Source of the DNA: an uncultured Bacteroidia bacterium
GTDB taxonomy: Bacteria; Bacteroidota; Bacteroidia; Bacteroidales; F082
NCBI GenBank assembly: GCA_902801465.1
Contig: CADCIH010000002.1
Span: 1 to 64,000, forward strand
Length of the DNA stretch: 64,000 nt
Reading direction: 5' to 3'
The notes beneath the pieces are model-generated. The model had not been told where the DNA came from, ran no database searches, and saw only the letters and a list, made by a program, of their open reading frames with translations. This document shows, one piece after another, positions 20,145-30,800 of this stretch. Positions within the stretch are counted from its first letter, which is position 1; each line of letters starts with the position of its first letter. The position numbers and the translations under genes are program-made.

Positions 20145-20633
20145 ATGAACAACGACAAAGAACATCAGTTTGAACTTTTGGTGCGGGAGCACAAGCGGAC
20201 CATTTACACGGTGTGCTACATGTTCTCGCACGACAAGGCGGAAGTCGATGACCTGTTTCAGGAAATCCTCATCCGGCTTTGGAATGGCTTCGACCACTAC
20301 GAAGGAAGAAGTAGCGCCCGCACTTGGGTGTATCGTGTGGCCTTGAACACGGCCATCAACCAGGACAAGAAGGAACGCCGGCGCATCGAGACGGTGCCGC
20401 TGACGGTCGATATCAATCCCTTCGAGGCCGACGACCCCAAGTCACAGCAGGTGCGCAAACTTCACGACCTCATTTCGCAATTGGAGCTGATCGACCGAAG
20501 CCTCGTGCTGCTCTGGCTCGAAGGCATCAGCTATGACGAAATCGGGGCCATCATCGGCATCACACCTAATAATGTGGGAGTGAGGCTGGCGCGCATCAAG
20601 GAAAAACTGGTTCAAATGTCCAAAAAACAATGA
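20145..20633 (+). CDS. ECF-type RNA polymerase sigma factor
   Basis: A 162-aa sigma-70 family protein with only regions 2 and 4, the ECF layout. Region 2 (about 8-75) has the VDDLFQEILIRLWNGF core-binding and FDHYEGRSSARTWVYRVALNTAINQ stretches. Region 4 (about 105-158) has LIDRSLVLLWLEGISYDEIGAIIGI and NNVGVRLARIKEKL as its helix-turn-helix. It is 12 nt from a multi-pass membrane protein that takes the usual anti-sigma position. The preceding gap is 54 nt, so it might be read from the upstream LRR operon. Confidence 0.93.
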   Translation: MNNDKEHQFELLVREHKRTIYTVCYMFSHDKAEVDDLFQEILIRLWNGFDHYEGRSSARTWVYRVALNTAINQDKKERRRIETVPLTVDINPFEADDPKSQQVRKLHDLISQLELIDRSLVLLWLEGISYDEIGAIIGITPNNVGVRLARIKEKLVQMSKKQ

Positions 20634-20645
20634 AAGGGATTCATC

Positions 20646-21875
20646 ATGGAAAACAATAACCCAAACGAACTTGAACAACTGAAAGCCCAATACGAGACGC
20701 TCAAAGAGCAACTCGACCAACAGGAGATCGTCAACGACAGGCTTATGAAGTCCTCTGTCAAACATAGCGTGGATTTCTATAAACGTTATCGTTGGCTACA
20801 AGTGATTTCATACCCATTGATGGCGTTTCTTGGACTGGTATTCTTCAATTGGGATTTAGATGGTAGTTTTTCGGGCAAGGTGTTTTGGGTGGCATTTTGC
20901 TTAGCAGGTCTGATCATCGAGCTATTACTGACCAGGAAACTACAACTTAAAACGTTAGAAAACGAAGATTTGTTGACTCTGTCCAATCATGCTCGTGGTT
21001 TTAAGAGACTCTTCTCGCTCTTCTTGATTCTTAATTATTCAACGGTCATGATCGCGGTTGGTGGATTCCTTATGTCGAAGATTGGGGAAGGGGTAGCCAA
21101 TTTAGGTGTGGCCATGCTATTACTAGGGATTGTGATGGTATTTGTCATCATCGTCGGCATCTGGGAAGTTCGCTTTAAAACAAGACCCTGCGATGAGATT
21201 GTTCGTCAATTAGAAGCCATAGGAACCCCTACAGAAAAAAAACCGGTTTTCTATATGAATCAGAGATGGTTCATCATCGCTATGATGGTCGTGTATTTGG
21301 GCTTGGATGTTTGGTGTGGCTATCTGTTCGCCAAGCATCTGAAACTGGTGGGAGATACCTTTCGCTACGAAAGGGCAGAGGGGGATCTCTCCACCAAAGG
21401 TAGCCTTGAAATATGGGAGATTTATAACCTGACTCGGGTCGCTGACAAGGCTCGTTTTCTTGAGACGACCATGGTGGAAGACAATGATTCTTTGGTCTAT
21501 AGATGGTCTGCCGACACCACTGAGCTTGCACTTTATACCTTGAAAAGGACTACAGAAGTGGGTCCCGCCATCAGTTCGGCAGTACTGGGTGGGAAGCCTT
21601 TGGTCAAACGACTGGAAACTGGACCCTATAAAGAAGGAACCTTCACGGCCATCATGCTCGAGTTGATGCCTGAAGCTACAATTTTGTTCAAACGGATGAC
21701 AGAAGATGCTTTGTTGCAGCCTCAACCCGTCAATATAGCAGTCGTTATTGATGGTCAAGTTTATCAAGAGTGGCGCATTGCCAATGCTGTCTGTAGCGCT
21801 TTCTTCATCAACGCCAATCCCAACTGGTCGAAAGACGAAGTGGAAGCGTTCTGCGAACAGCTGATTAGACAATAG
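20646..21875 (+). CDS. Multi-pass membrane protein partner of the ECF sigma factor
   Basis: A 409-aa protein not assigned to a family. An N-terminal coiled coil (about 7-35, ELEQLKAQYETLKEQLDQQE) is followed by five likely transmembrane helices at about 50-68, 79-96, 122-144, 150-173 and 208-229. The soluble domain at about 230-409 has mixed alpha/beta character and should face the periplasm. Its position after an ECF sigma gene and the cytosolic coiled-coil N-terminus suggest that it holds the sigma factor at the membrane. This is inference; no ZAS/anti-sigma zinc motif is present. Confidence 0.65.
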   Translation: MENNNPNELEQLKAQYETLKEQLDQQEIVNDRLMKSSVKHSVDFYKRYRWLQVISYPLMAFLGLVFFNWDLDGSFSGKVFWVAFCLAGLIIELLLTRKLQLKTLENEDLLTLSNHARGFKRLFSLFLILNYSTVMIAVGGFLMSKIGEGVANLGVAMLLLGIVMVFVIIVGIWEVRFKTRPCDEIVRQLEAIGTPTEKKPVFYMNQRWFIIAMMVVYLGLDVWCGYLFAKHLKLVGDTFRYERAEGDLSTKGSLEIWEIYNLTRVADKARFLETTMVEDNDSLVYRWSADTTELALYTLKRTTEVGPAISSAVLGGKPLVKRLETGPYKEGTFTAIMLELMPEATILFKRMTEDALLQPQPVNIAVVIDGQVYQEWRIANAVCSAFFINANPNWSKDEVEAFCEQLIRQ

Positions 21876-21882
21876 TTTATAA

Positions 21883-21995
21883 TGTCAAGAATTAGAGAAT
21901 TTGAGATTTTCAAAACCTAGTCCTTTTTTGAAACTTTTTTGAATTAGAGATGAAAAACGCAAGCGTTTTTCTCTCAAATTCTCTAATTCTTGACA
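21883..21995. repeat. Perfect 24-bp inverted repeat with nested hairpin
   Basis: Arms 21883-21906 and 21972-21995 (TGTCAAGAATTAGAG.. and its reverse complement) enclose 65 nt. Inside lies a second stem GAAAAACGC/GCGTTTTTC around AA (21952-21971). It falls between the sigma-factor membrane partner and the receptor gene promoter, so it may act as a terminator or a mobile repeat unit. Confidence 0.75.
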
Positions 21996-22012
21996 AAAAA
22001 ATCATTTTTTTC

Positions 22013-22042
22013 TTGACAGCAATCAAAAAAGCTGTACTTTTG
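22013..22042 (+). promoter_or_regulatory. Promoter of the TonB-type receptor gene
   Basis: TTG at 22013-22015, 19 nt, TACTTTTG at 22035-22042. The leader before ATG 22142 is about 95 nt and very AT-rich, without an obvious Shine-Dalgarno. Confidence 0.6.
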
Positions 22043-22141
22043 CAGTGTGATAGTAAACTAATACACTAAAAACAATTTTTTTTTAAATCCAGATACTATA
22101 AAACTAAAAATTTAGTTATTACAACGTCAATACCTATAATC

Positions 22142-24580
22142 ATGAAAAGACTAATCCTCTTCTTCCTCGTAATGATGGCGCTATCGCCCATGGTGATCGC
22201 CCAAAGTACCATCACTGGTAAAATCGTTGATGAATCCAACAACCAAGGCGTTCCCTTTGTGAATGTGGGCCTTTTCCGTGTGACCGACAGCGTGTTCGTG
22301 TGCGGTGCCGCCTCCGACGATAAAGGTGCGTTTGTCCTGCAAGGTGCTCCCAAGGGGGAAATGAACCTGAAGATCTCGGCCATCGGCTATGAACTCTTTG
22401 AGATGCCGGTGACGGTTACGGGCAATATTAATGTGGGCACCCTTAAACTCAAGGCGGGCACACTGAAGCTTGACGAAGTGGTCATCTCCGAGAAACGTCC
22501 CTTGTTTGCCGTGGAAGGGGAGAAGACCATGTATAATACTGCGGAAGATCCGAGTATCCAGACGGGTACCTTGTCCGATGCCTTGCAGAACGCCCCCGGC
22601 GTGAGTGTCGACGTGGAGGGCAACATCACCTTGCGAGGAACCTCTAGCGTGGAGGTGTGGATCAACGACAAGCCTTCGCACATGACCGCCGAGAACCTCA
22701 AGACCTACATCCAGACCATGCCTGCCAATAGCGTTGATCACGTGGAAGTCATCACCAACCCCTCGGCACGCTATGGCTCCAAGGCCGACGGCATCATCAA
22801 CATCGTGACGAATGCAAAGGTACAGAAGAACGAGTTTTTCAGTTTCGGTGTGAATGGCTCCACCCGTCCTTCCGTAACTCCTTGGATCTCCTACGTGTGG
22901 TCGAACGACAAGCTGACTTTCAATGCCTATATTAATGGTGGTTATTCACTTTGGAATGGCCATAGGATTACCGACCAGTCGCTCTTCACCGAATCAGGGA
23001 TGCTGGCTAATCACGAAGTCGACACGGCCAGTTATGGCAGCGACAACTACAGCACGGGCGGCTATTTCAGCCTCGATTATGAAATCGACACGGCCAACAG
23101 CCTGAATTTCTGGATTAGCGCATGGCCCAGCTGGGGCAACAACACCAACAACGTGACCATGTTCCGCGAGGAGTTCCTGCCCAACCCATTGACGGCGGCT
23201 TTCAATGAAAGCGCCACCGCCTACGACCGCAGTTTTTTCGCCGACGGAGGCCTGTATTATCAACACAGGTTCAACAACAAGGGCCATAACCTCTCGGTCA
23301 GCGTCAACGGCATGGGTTGGGGCAGCGCCAACGGAGGCGATGTGAAGAGGGAATACACCTTACCTACGACCTACACCCATCAGATGCGGCAGGAAAACAC
23401 GGACTCTCACACAGGTGTGGAAGGGGAAATTGTCTATAATCGTCCTTATTCCGAAAACGGAGAGATCTCCGTGGGACTTAACTCAAGCTATACCCCTGAC
23501 AGACAGTATCTGAGAACCGACTCCATCGTCGATGGTGAATGGGTGAACGATAATTACCGTACCTACCATGCCAACTTCTCCGACTTGAGCAATGAGGCCT
23601 TCATCACCGTACAGCACAAGTTCGGCGGCTTCACCGTGAAGCCGGGCATCCGCTTCGTCAGCGAGCTGGTGAATGGGGAATATCCCGACTCTACCCAATA
23701 CAATTTCAGCAAGCATTTCTTCAGCCTGAGACCCTCGATCCACCTGTCGTACCGCACCGAGTCGATGCACAACTTCAACTTGAGCTACACACGTCGCATC
23801 AGCGCCCCTGGAGCGTCAGAGTTGAGCCGTTTCCCGATTTACCACATGGACAGCTACAGCACCGGTAATCCCGACTTGGATCGTGTCTTCACCAACTCAA
23901 TCGATGCGGGCTGGACCAAGTATTGGAACGACTTCGGGTCGATCGGCATCTCAGCTTACTACCGTGGCAAGACCAACCAAGTCAGCGAGATACAGATGTC
24001 CGACACCACTCTTTTGTGGCTGTATGGACGTGTGGTGCCTTACAGCTATCCCGTCAACGTGGGCAAGACCCAACAGCTGGGCGTTTCCTACTACATGATG
24101 TACCGCCCGAACGGCTTCTTCAACTTGCGCTTCTCTGCCAACCTCTACAATTCGAATATTGAAACGGTGTTTGGCGGACAGGAGTACAAGTTCAATGACT
24201 GGGCTTATGCTTTCAGCTTGAACCTCTGGACGAAGTTGTGGAACAGGCTGGAGGTGACGGCCTCGAGTTACTACAGCTCGCCTACGCCTTCGCTCTTTTA
24301 CGAGTGGCATTCCCGTTTCGGTGTCAACGCCGGCCTCAAGGCTGATTTCTTCGACCGTAAGATGTCGGTCTTTGTCAATGCCAACGACATCTTCAACTCC
24401 AACAGATGGGGTGAGACAAACTCCAGTCCCTACGTTCAGTCCAACACCGATGCAAAGTACAACAGCCGAAGTGTTTCTGTTGGTGTGACCTTCCGCTTCG
24501 GTAAGATGGAGCTCGAACAGAAGGCCCGTCAAGGTGCCGACGACTCCCAGAGTGCCCCGCAAGGCATGGGTGGAATGTGA
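22142..24580 (+). CDS. TonB-dependent receptor-like outer membrane beta-barrel protein
   Basis: An 812-aa outer-membrane protein. A signal peptide ends in MVIAQ (about residue 21). A CarboxypepD regulatory-like/TTR domain follows (about 22-105, TITGKIVDESNNQGVPFVNVGL), then a plug (about 115-225, LSDALQNAPGVSVDVEGNITLRG and HVEVITNPSARYGSKADGIINIV) and a barrel of about 580 residues (OMP beta-barrel family 3 type). The C-terminus carries a polar tail after VSVGVTFRFGKME. No SusD partner is adjacent, so the substrate cannot be guessed. It converges on the 86-aa gene with a 4-nt gap. Confidence 0.9.
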   Translation: MKRLILFFLVMMALSPMVIAQSTITGKIVDESNNQGVPFVNVGLFRVTDSVFVCGAASDDKGAFVLQGAPKGEMNLKISAIGYELFEMPVTVTGNINVGTLKLKAGTLKLDEVVISEKRPLFAVEGEKTMYNTAEDPSIQTGTLSDALQNAPGVSVDVEGNITLRGTSSVEVWINDKPSHMTAENLKTYIQTMPANSVDHVEVITNPSARYGSKADGIINIVTNAKVQKNEFFSFGVNGSTRPSVTPWISYVWSNDKLTFNAYINGGYSLWNGHRITDQSLFTESGMLANHEVDTASYGSDNYSTGGYFSLDYEIDTANSLNFWISAWPSWGNNTNNVTMFREEFLPNPLTAAFNESATAYDRSFFADGGLYYQHRFNNKGHNLSVSVNGMGWGSANGGDVKREYTLPTTYTHQMRQENTDSHTGVEGEIVYNRPYSENGEISVGLNSSYTPDRQYLRTDSIVDGEWVNDNYRTYHANFSDLSNEAFITVQHKFGGFTVKPGIRFVSELVNGEYPDSTQYNFSKHFFSLRPSIHLSYRTESMHNFNLSYTRRISAPGASELSRFPIYHMDSYSTGNPDLDRVFTNSIDAGWTKYWNDFGSIGISAYYRGKTNQVSEIQMSDTTLLWLYGRVVPYSYPVNVGKTQQLGVSYYMMYRPNGFFNLRFSANLYNSNIETVFGGQEYKFNDWAYAFSLNLWTKLWNRLEVTASSYYSSPTPSLFYEWHSRFGVNAGLKADFFDRKMSVFVNANDIFNSNRWGETNSSPYVQSNTDAKYNSRSVSVGVTFRFGKMELEQKARQGADDSQSAPQGMGGM

Positions 24581-24584
24581 TTAC

Positions 24585-24845
24585 TTAGCGTTTGCGTTGT
24601 TTTTTCAGGGCGTAAGCCGCGCCGAACCCGATGAAGAGCAAGGCGCCACTACCCAGGGGCGCCTGCACATCGTAATTGTCGCCGTGTGTGCTGGGCAAGC
24701 TGATGAGCGGAGTTTCGCCATCACGGTTGCCAGCACCGTAGTACTCCTCATCGCTCACGGCCCCGTATTGGAACAGTCCGCCTTGGGCCGCAGCATCAAG
24801 GGTCATTGTGAGAATAATTGCGATGGTTAATAATGCCTTTTTCAT
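24585..24845 (-). CDS. Small exported protein with C-terminal PLGSG-TM-KKQRKR tail
   Basis: 86 aa. A signal peptide (MKKALLTIAIILTMTLDAAAQ) is followed by a short polar segment (about 22-61) rich in Gly, Asp and Glu. The C-terminus is PLGSGALLFIGFGAAYALKKQRKR. This motif-hydrophobic stretch-basic tail resembles a sorting or protein-processing signal of the LPXTG/PEP-CTERM kind, although I do not know an enzyme for this motif. It lies 26 nt downstream of the giant surface protein and is probably its operon partner. Function unknown. Confidence 0.75.
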   Translation of the reverse strand: MKKALLTIAIILTMTLDAAAQGGLFQYGAVSDEEYYGAGNRDGETPLISLPSTHGDNYDVQAPLGSGALLFIGFGAAYALKKQRKR

Positions 24846-24847
24846 AT

Positions 24848-24878
24848 GCTGTATCTTTTATCTTTTATCTTTTATCTA
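24848..24878 (-). repeat. ATCTTTT-type low-complexity repeat
   Basis: Three or more tandem ATCTTTT units (TATCTTTTATCTTTTATC on the plus strand) fill the gap between the giant protein stop and the 86-aa gene. They match the arms of the inverted repeat at 5621-5669. Confidence 0.6.
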
Positions 24879-27800
24879 ACAACGATTTTTTGGGTTTTCA
24901 CATGATCTCCATTGACCAATCTTAATACGTAGACCCCGCCGACGAGGCCTTGGGTGCCGATGAGGTTGTTGGCGTCGCGGGTGACGAGGACGCGGCCCAG
25001 CATGTCGATGATTTGGACCATTCCGGTGCCGTTGATGATGATATTGCCGTTACCGTCGATGAAGGCAAAGTCGTTGTTGTCTTCAGCACCGTTGGCGTTG
25101 AACACCAGTTTGAAACGCGAAGCGTAGTCGGTGGTCTTGGCGGTGAAGGTGTAGCTCGGGGTGACCAGCAGGTTGATGTTGGCACCGGTGAGATTGTCGA
25201 TCAAATTGAGAGTTGAGAATTGAGAATTGAGAGGTGCTGAGACGGTCAACGTATACTCACCGTTCTTATGGGCCTTGAAGTTCAGGGGCATCTCGCCTTG
25301 GCCTTCGCTGTAGGCGATGGCGTAGTCCTTCCCGCCTTGCGGGATGTAGATGTTGGCGTCCTGGTGGCCGAAGTAGAACTTGCCGAGCTTCGAGCCTTCG
25401 TCGAAGGTGATGATGGCGTTGTCGAGGGTCTTCAAAGCGTTGCCGTCGCGGGTGGCGACAGTTTGGGCCAAGGTCATTTCCAAACTTCCGTTACTGGAAT
25501 TCATGAATGGTTCCGTTGTGCGGAAGACGACGTCTTCGTTGTTTTCCACTTTGACAATGACACCATAGCAGGGTTGGATGGGTGTTGCTTTATCGACAGG
25601 ATTAGCCACGATGATGGCACCGTTGTCATCCAATGTGTAATAAGGCTTGTTGACGTATGCCTCAATACAGAACGGGTTGCCCACGAGGTTGTAGCCATTG
25701 GGAAGGCCTGTGATGGTCTTCTCGCCGCCCATGTTGAGCGTGCCAGTGAAGGTCACGATCCTGTTATACTTGGTGGCGTAAAGGTAACCCATGCCATTGA
25801 CGAAGTTGAAGTTTGATGCGGCATTGCCCTCATGCGCCTTCCAGTTCTCCCACCTCGTGTTGCTCGGATTGAGGCGGTAAAGGTCATAGTACGCTTCGTT
25901 GTTGTCCAAAAGGTTGTTAACATCATTGGGGGAAATGTTATCTTCAAGAGGCGAAGCAATGAATGCCCAATGGTCGTTGTTGTCGCCATAGCCTATGAAT
26001 TGACGATTGATGTAGTTAGAAGGGGCGTTGATATAATGGTAGAAGGTTCCGTCGCTGTCTTTCAAGCCGTTGTCATAGAACTTCAGACCGTTGACGTTGT
26101 ATAAGGTGTAGCTGCCAATAGGTAAAGCGCCATCGTTTTCAACCCGCTTACCCTGACTATCGCCGATAGCCTGGGTGAAATAGCCGTTGTTGAAATGAAG
26201 CGATTGGCTCTCGTCGTTGCAACGGGCGAATGTCTTGCTGCCCTCTGAGATACAGCTTGCAGAAGGATTTATGAAACAGTCATTGAAAAAGAGGCGACAA
26301 TGGCCGTTATCAGTGCCATTACCCCAATCGCACCATCCCACAAAGCCGCCGACGTTGGTTGTGTTGTTGTTGGTGGTGATGCTTCCAGTGAAAGCACAGC
26401 CCGTGAACGTGGTTTCGCAAAGTACTCCGTTGCCACCTTGCAGATGGGCGATGAAGCCGCCGTGGGTGCCATCGCCACTGATGCTGCTATGGATATTGAC
26501 ACTGACGATACAATTCTGAATCACATTGTCGCCGTCACCTGCCCTGCCAATGAGACCGCCTGCAAACTGTGTCCTTGTGTAGATGTCGCCAGCGACTTTC
26601 AGATTCTTGATTGTGGTGCCTGCCACATAGCGGAACGGGGCGCAAACATTGAAGCTGGTGTAATAACCCGAGGTTCCGAAATCATCGCCGTTGAGGGTGA
26701 GCGTATGACCGTCCCCGTCGAAGATGCCTTGGAAACTATTGATCTTGTTGTAGCCAACCACTTTAGAGATAGTCAAGTTTGCCATGAGCTTGAAGTGTTT
26801 GCCGCTATACGTGGTGCCATCATATACTCTGCTTGCCAATTTATTCCAGTCCTCTATCGATTCGATTAGATAAGGATCGGAATCGGTGCCGCTGCCGTCG
26901 AAGCCGACGACCGAAAAGTAAAAATATACGTTGCCGTAGTAGCCGTTGGCATTGACGCCTGCGGCGGTATACAAGTAGTTGCCTCGGGCATTCACCTCTG
27001 TTGCAGGATTGCCATTGTAGGTCAGGCTGAGGGTGTAGCACGATGGATCGAGGGTCTCGCCACCGAAGATGACCGTCGGGTTGATGTTGATGACAGCGCC
27101 TGTGTAGTCATAAACACCATTCACATTATCAATGAAAGTATAATCAGGGCTTGCATAGACGGTCTCACCGGCTATCGAAATCTGATGGCAAAGATTATCT
27201 CTCACAGAGGTGTAAGCGATGGTGCCCTGCCAGCTTTCGCCCATCGGCTGGGTGTAGTAGCAGTCAGTGAGGCTATAAGTGCCCATGTCGGGGTTGATAA
27301 AATTATAATAATAATAATAGGAATACAATTGCTGGTAAGATGGTTCGTATATGCCACCGTTGATGTTGGTGGTGCCGTGGTTTAAGCCCACAAAACCGCA
27401 ACACTGGCCACTATTATGATAAAAAACACTACCTTTGAATACGCAGTTAGTGATGTTGAGCGTTGATTCGCTTGCCACATGACCCACCAAGCCGCCGTTA
27501 TAGGCAAAGCTATTGTGTGCTTCGCTGTTTATTTCAACATTGGAGACGCAGTTGTTGAGGATAGTTGTGCCTTCCGAGTAGGCAACGATACTGGCTGCGT
27601 ATTGTGAATTATTACCAATTCGCATGTTTCCTCCCACAAAAAGGTCATGGATATTGGCGCCGCTGACATAGCGGAACGGAGCGGTGTAAATCACCTCAGT
27701 GTCAAATAAAAGATCCAATGTCAAAGTGGCATTGTGGCTTCTGTTGCCGTCGAAGTTGCCGCTAAACGGATGCTCGCTAGTGCCAATCATGTTGCTCACG

Positions 27801-30800
27801 GTAATGTTGGCATTGTCGGCAAGTTTGAAGTAAACGCCACTGTAGCTTTCGCCGTTGTTCACAAGTGTGGCAACCAGGTCGAATTGGGCGGTGGTTGAAA
27901 TCATGTAAGGGTTATTTGCTTCGCCGGTGCCTGGCAATTTTAAGTTCACCGTGGCACTCACGGTGGCGGCGGCGGCGGGCATGTCGAAGCTCCATGTGCC
28001 GTCACCATTGTTAGTGGCGGCTTCGCCGTTTACGGTGACATCGGAAATGGCATAGCCAATCTCAGGCGAAAGGGTGACGCTTACGTTGGAGGCGTAGTAG
28101 AGCACGTGGTTGTATGTCACCGTCTCGGCGCTGGTGGCAATAATATGCTCAGGCAGCGTGAGAGTGTGTGCGCTGCGGGCACCGTCGACATCGGTACTGC
28201 CATTAGTACTTCCAATACCTATGTTTATGGTGCTGGGAGTATTGTTTTTATTGAGTGTGCAATTGTAATAATAGTTATGGGTGAGTGTGGCAGAACTATT
28301 GTGGTCTCCCACAAAGACTCCGGAATAAGCATTGTTACTATTAATATTTGTGTTGATGACCAAGCAGTTTCTTAAAGCGGCATTTGCAGTAGTTCCTCCA
28401 GCAATGGCTCCAGTAGCGTACCCGCCTGTAATTGTGGCATCCGACAGGATAAGGTTACTCACCGATGTGGTTAAATAACCGAACAAGCCTACATAGGAAG
28501 TGTTGAGTTTGTTGACGGTGAGGTTGCTGATGGTCTTATTGTCACCATTGAAGTAGCCCTTGAAATAGTGGTTATAGGAATAGCCAATGCCCTCGAAGTC
28601 TATCCCGCTCATATCAATGTCGTCGCCTAACTTGAAGAATTTGTATTGGTACTCATTGGTGCCGCTGTTCACATCATGGGCTAGCTTCATCAACTGCGAG
28701 GCATATAAAATAATGTATGGGTTGTTTTCACTGATGCCGATGCCCGTCCAAGGTGTGATATCCCATTGGGCATAGAGGGTAACGGTAGCGCCGTTGGTGG
28801 CTGTGACATTGGGCGAAACTTGCTGGTCGGTGTAGGTAGCACCACTACCGTCGGATTGGGTGTTCCATCCGGTGAAAGTGTAGCCAGTGCGCTCGAAGGC
28901 GTTGGCATTGAGAGCTCCTTGGTCGTAGGTTAAGGTCTGATCGCTCATCGTGCCAGAGATAACGATGCCATTGTTGTCGTAGTTGGCATCGAAGTGCACG
29001 GTATATGAGATAGGCGTCCACTGGGCGTAGAGTGTGACGGCAGCATCGTTGGTGGCGGTGACATTAGGTATAGCCTGCTGGTCGGTGTATGAGGCGCCGC
29101 TACCGTTAGCCTCAGTGTTCCAACCATTGAAGATGTAGCCTGTGCATGTGAATGCGTTGGCATTGAGAGATCCTTGGTCGTAGGTGAAACTCTGGTCGGC
29201 CATCGTTCCGGTGGCTGCGTCTTTGTTCTTGTCAAAATGTACGGTGTAATGGTGGACGTCCCACTGGGCGTAGAGGTCGATGATGGCGCCGTTCTCAGGG
29301 GTGAGGTTGATGACTTCCTGTTGGTTGGTGTAGGAGGTGCCGCCGCCACCGGCTTGGGTGTTCCATCCAGCGAAGGTGTAGCCCGTGCGCTCGAATGCAT
29401 TGGCGGTGAGGTTTTGCGCCACATCATAGGTGAAGCTCTGGTTGCTCATCGTGCCGGTGGCGGCGGTGCCGGTCCCATCGTTGGCATTGAAGCGTATGCT
29501 GTAGGTGTTAGCATTCCAGTTAGCCATGTAGCTCTTGTTGCCGTGGCTGTGGTTGGCGATGGTGACGGTAGTCTGCGGCGTATTGCCGTTGCTGCCCGTC
29601 CAGCCGGTGAAGTCGTAACCGAGTTTAGTGGGGTTGTTCAGGCTAAAGGTGGCAGTTTCGTAGGTGTAGGTGGTGGGGTTCGCCGTAGCCACGCTGCCAC
29701 CTGCGAGGTCGTAGCTGATAGGATAGGCATAGCTGGCATTCAGCGAGCAGAGGCTGTTGGCGGTGACGCCGCTTCCTACAAGGCTGTTCCCAGCGAGATC
29801 CTTGACGGTGCCGCTAAGGCCGGTGATGTTGAGATTGCCCGTAGCGTTATCTGGGATGATGGTGCTGAAAGTGAGCACGTTGGTGCCGCTACCGGTCACA
29901 TAACTAAGTGAGCCCCAGTTGTTGTTGGGTGTAGTGCTCAGCGTTGGCGTTCCAGTGACGGTGACAATCTCATTGAATGCAACAGAGACATATAGGGTGT
30001 TGCCTCTGGCGTGCATTCCAGGAGCAACGCTAATAGTCAGTTTTGTAGGGGCGTTGGCATCGACGAGGGCCATGCGGACGAAGAGGTCCTTGTAGCCCCA
30101 GGTGTCGTCGTTATCACCGCCGGCATCGAAACGGGTGGTGATGTTCGACACATTGGCATCGAAGACCAAGGAGCCGGAGGTTGAGGCCTGATAGCCCGAC
30201 TTGAACCTCTGCTGCCAAAGCTTACCGTCGGATAGAGAAAACTCGTTGGTGCCAGTGGCCGTGTTGTATCGGTGGGGGAAGAATGCATTGCCCTGCCCCT
30301 GATTGCTGCCGGTGGAAAGCTCAAAGCAGACCTTGTAGACCGAGTTCACAGGGGCATTAACACTCTTCTCGGGGTCGTAGCCGGTATCGTAGCTGGCGTT
30401 GCCGTCGCCGGCGACAACCTGAATATACTGGTAGCCGTCGTCCTTCTCTTTTTCAGTGAAGCAGACGGTAGCGTAGATTTTATAGTCCAAATACTTGAGG
30501 TAGGTAGCAGAAGCATGGGTGCTGTTGATAAGACTACTGGTGCTCACCGTGGCAGCTTTCTGGGCGTAGTCGTAGCTGTCGTCGATGAGGACGTAGCCCT
30601 GAAGCGTACCGCTGGTTTCCACCTGACTGGTGGGCGGCGTATAGCTGACATCCACGTATTTGCTGCTGCTGAGGCCGCTGGTGAAATTGCCGCTGCTGTT
30701 GAAATAGACTAGGTTGGTGATGCTCCGGCTCACCTTGTCGGCGCTGAACTGCGTGCCCGTGGTGAAGGTGCGGTCGCAAGAGGCAAGATAGAAGCCGCCC

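Noticed and set aside
28740..29720. Repeats suggestive of a CRISPR or other array
   Set aside because: The periodicity comes from four InlB/Flg_new protein repeats in one open frame; the units are long, divergent and have no spacer structure.
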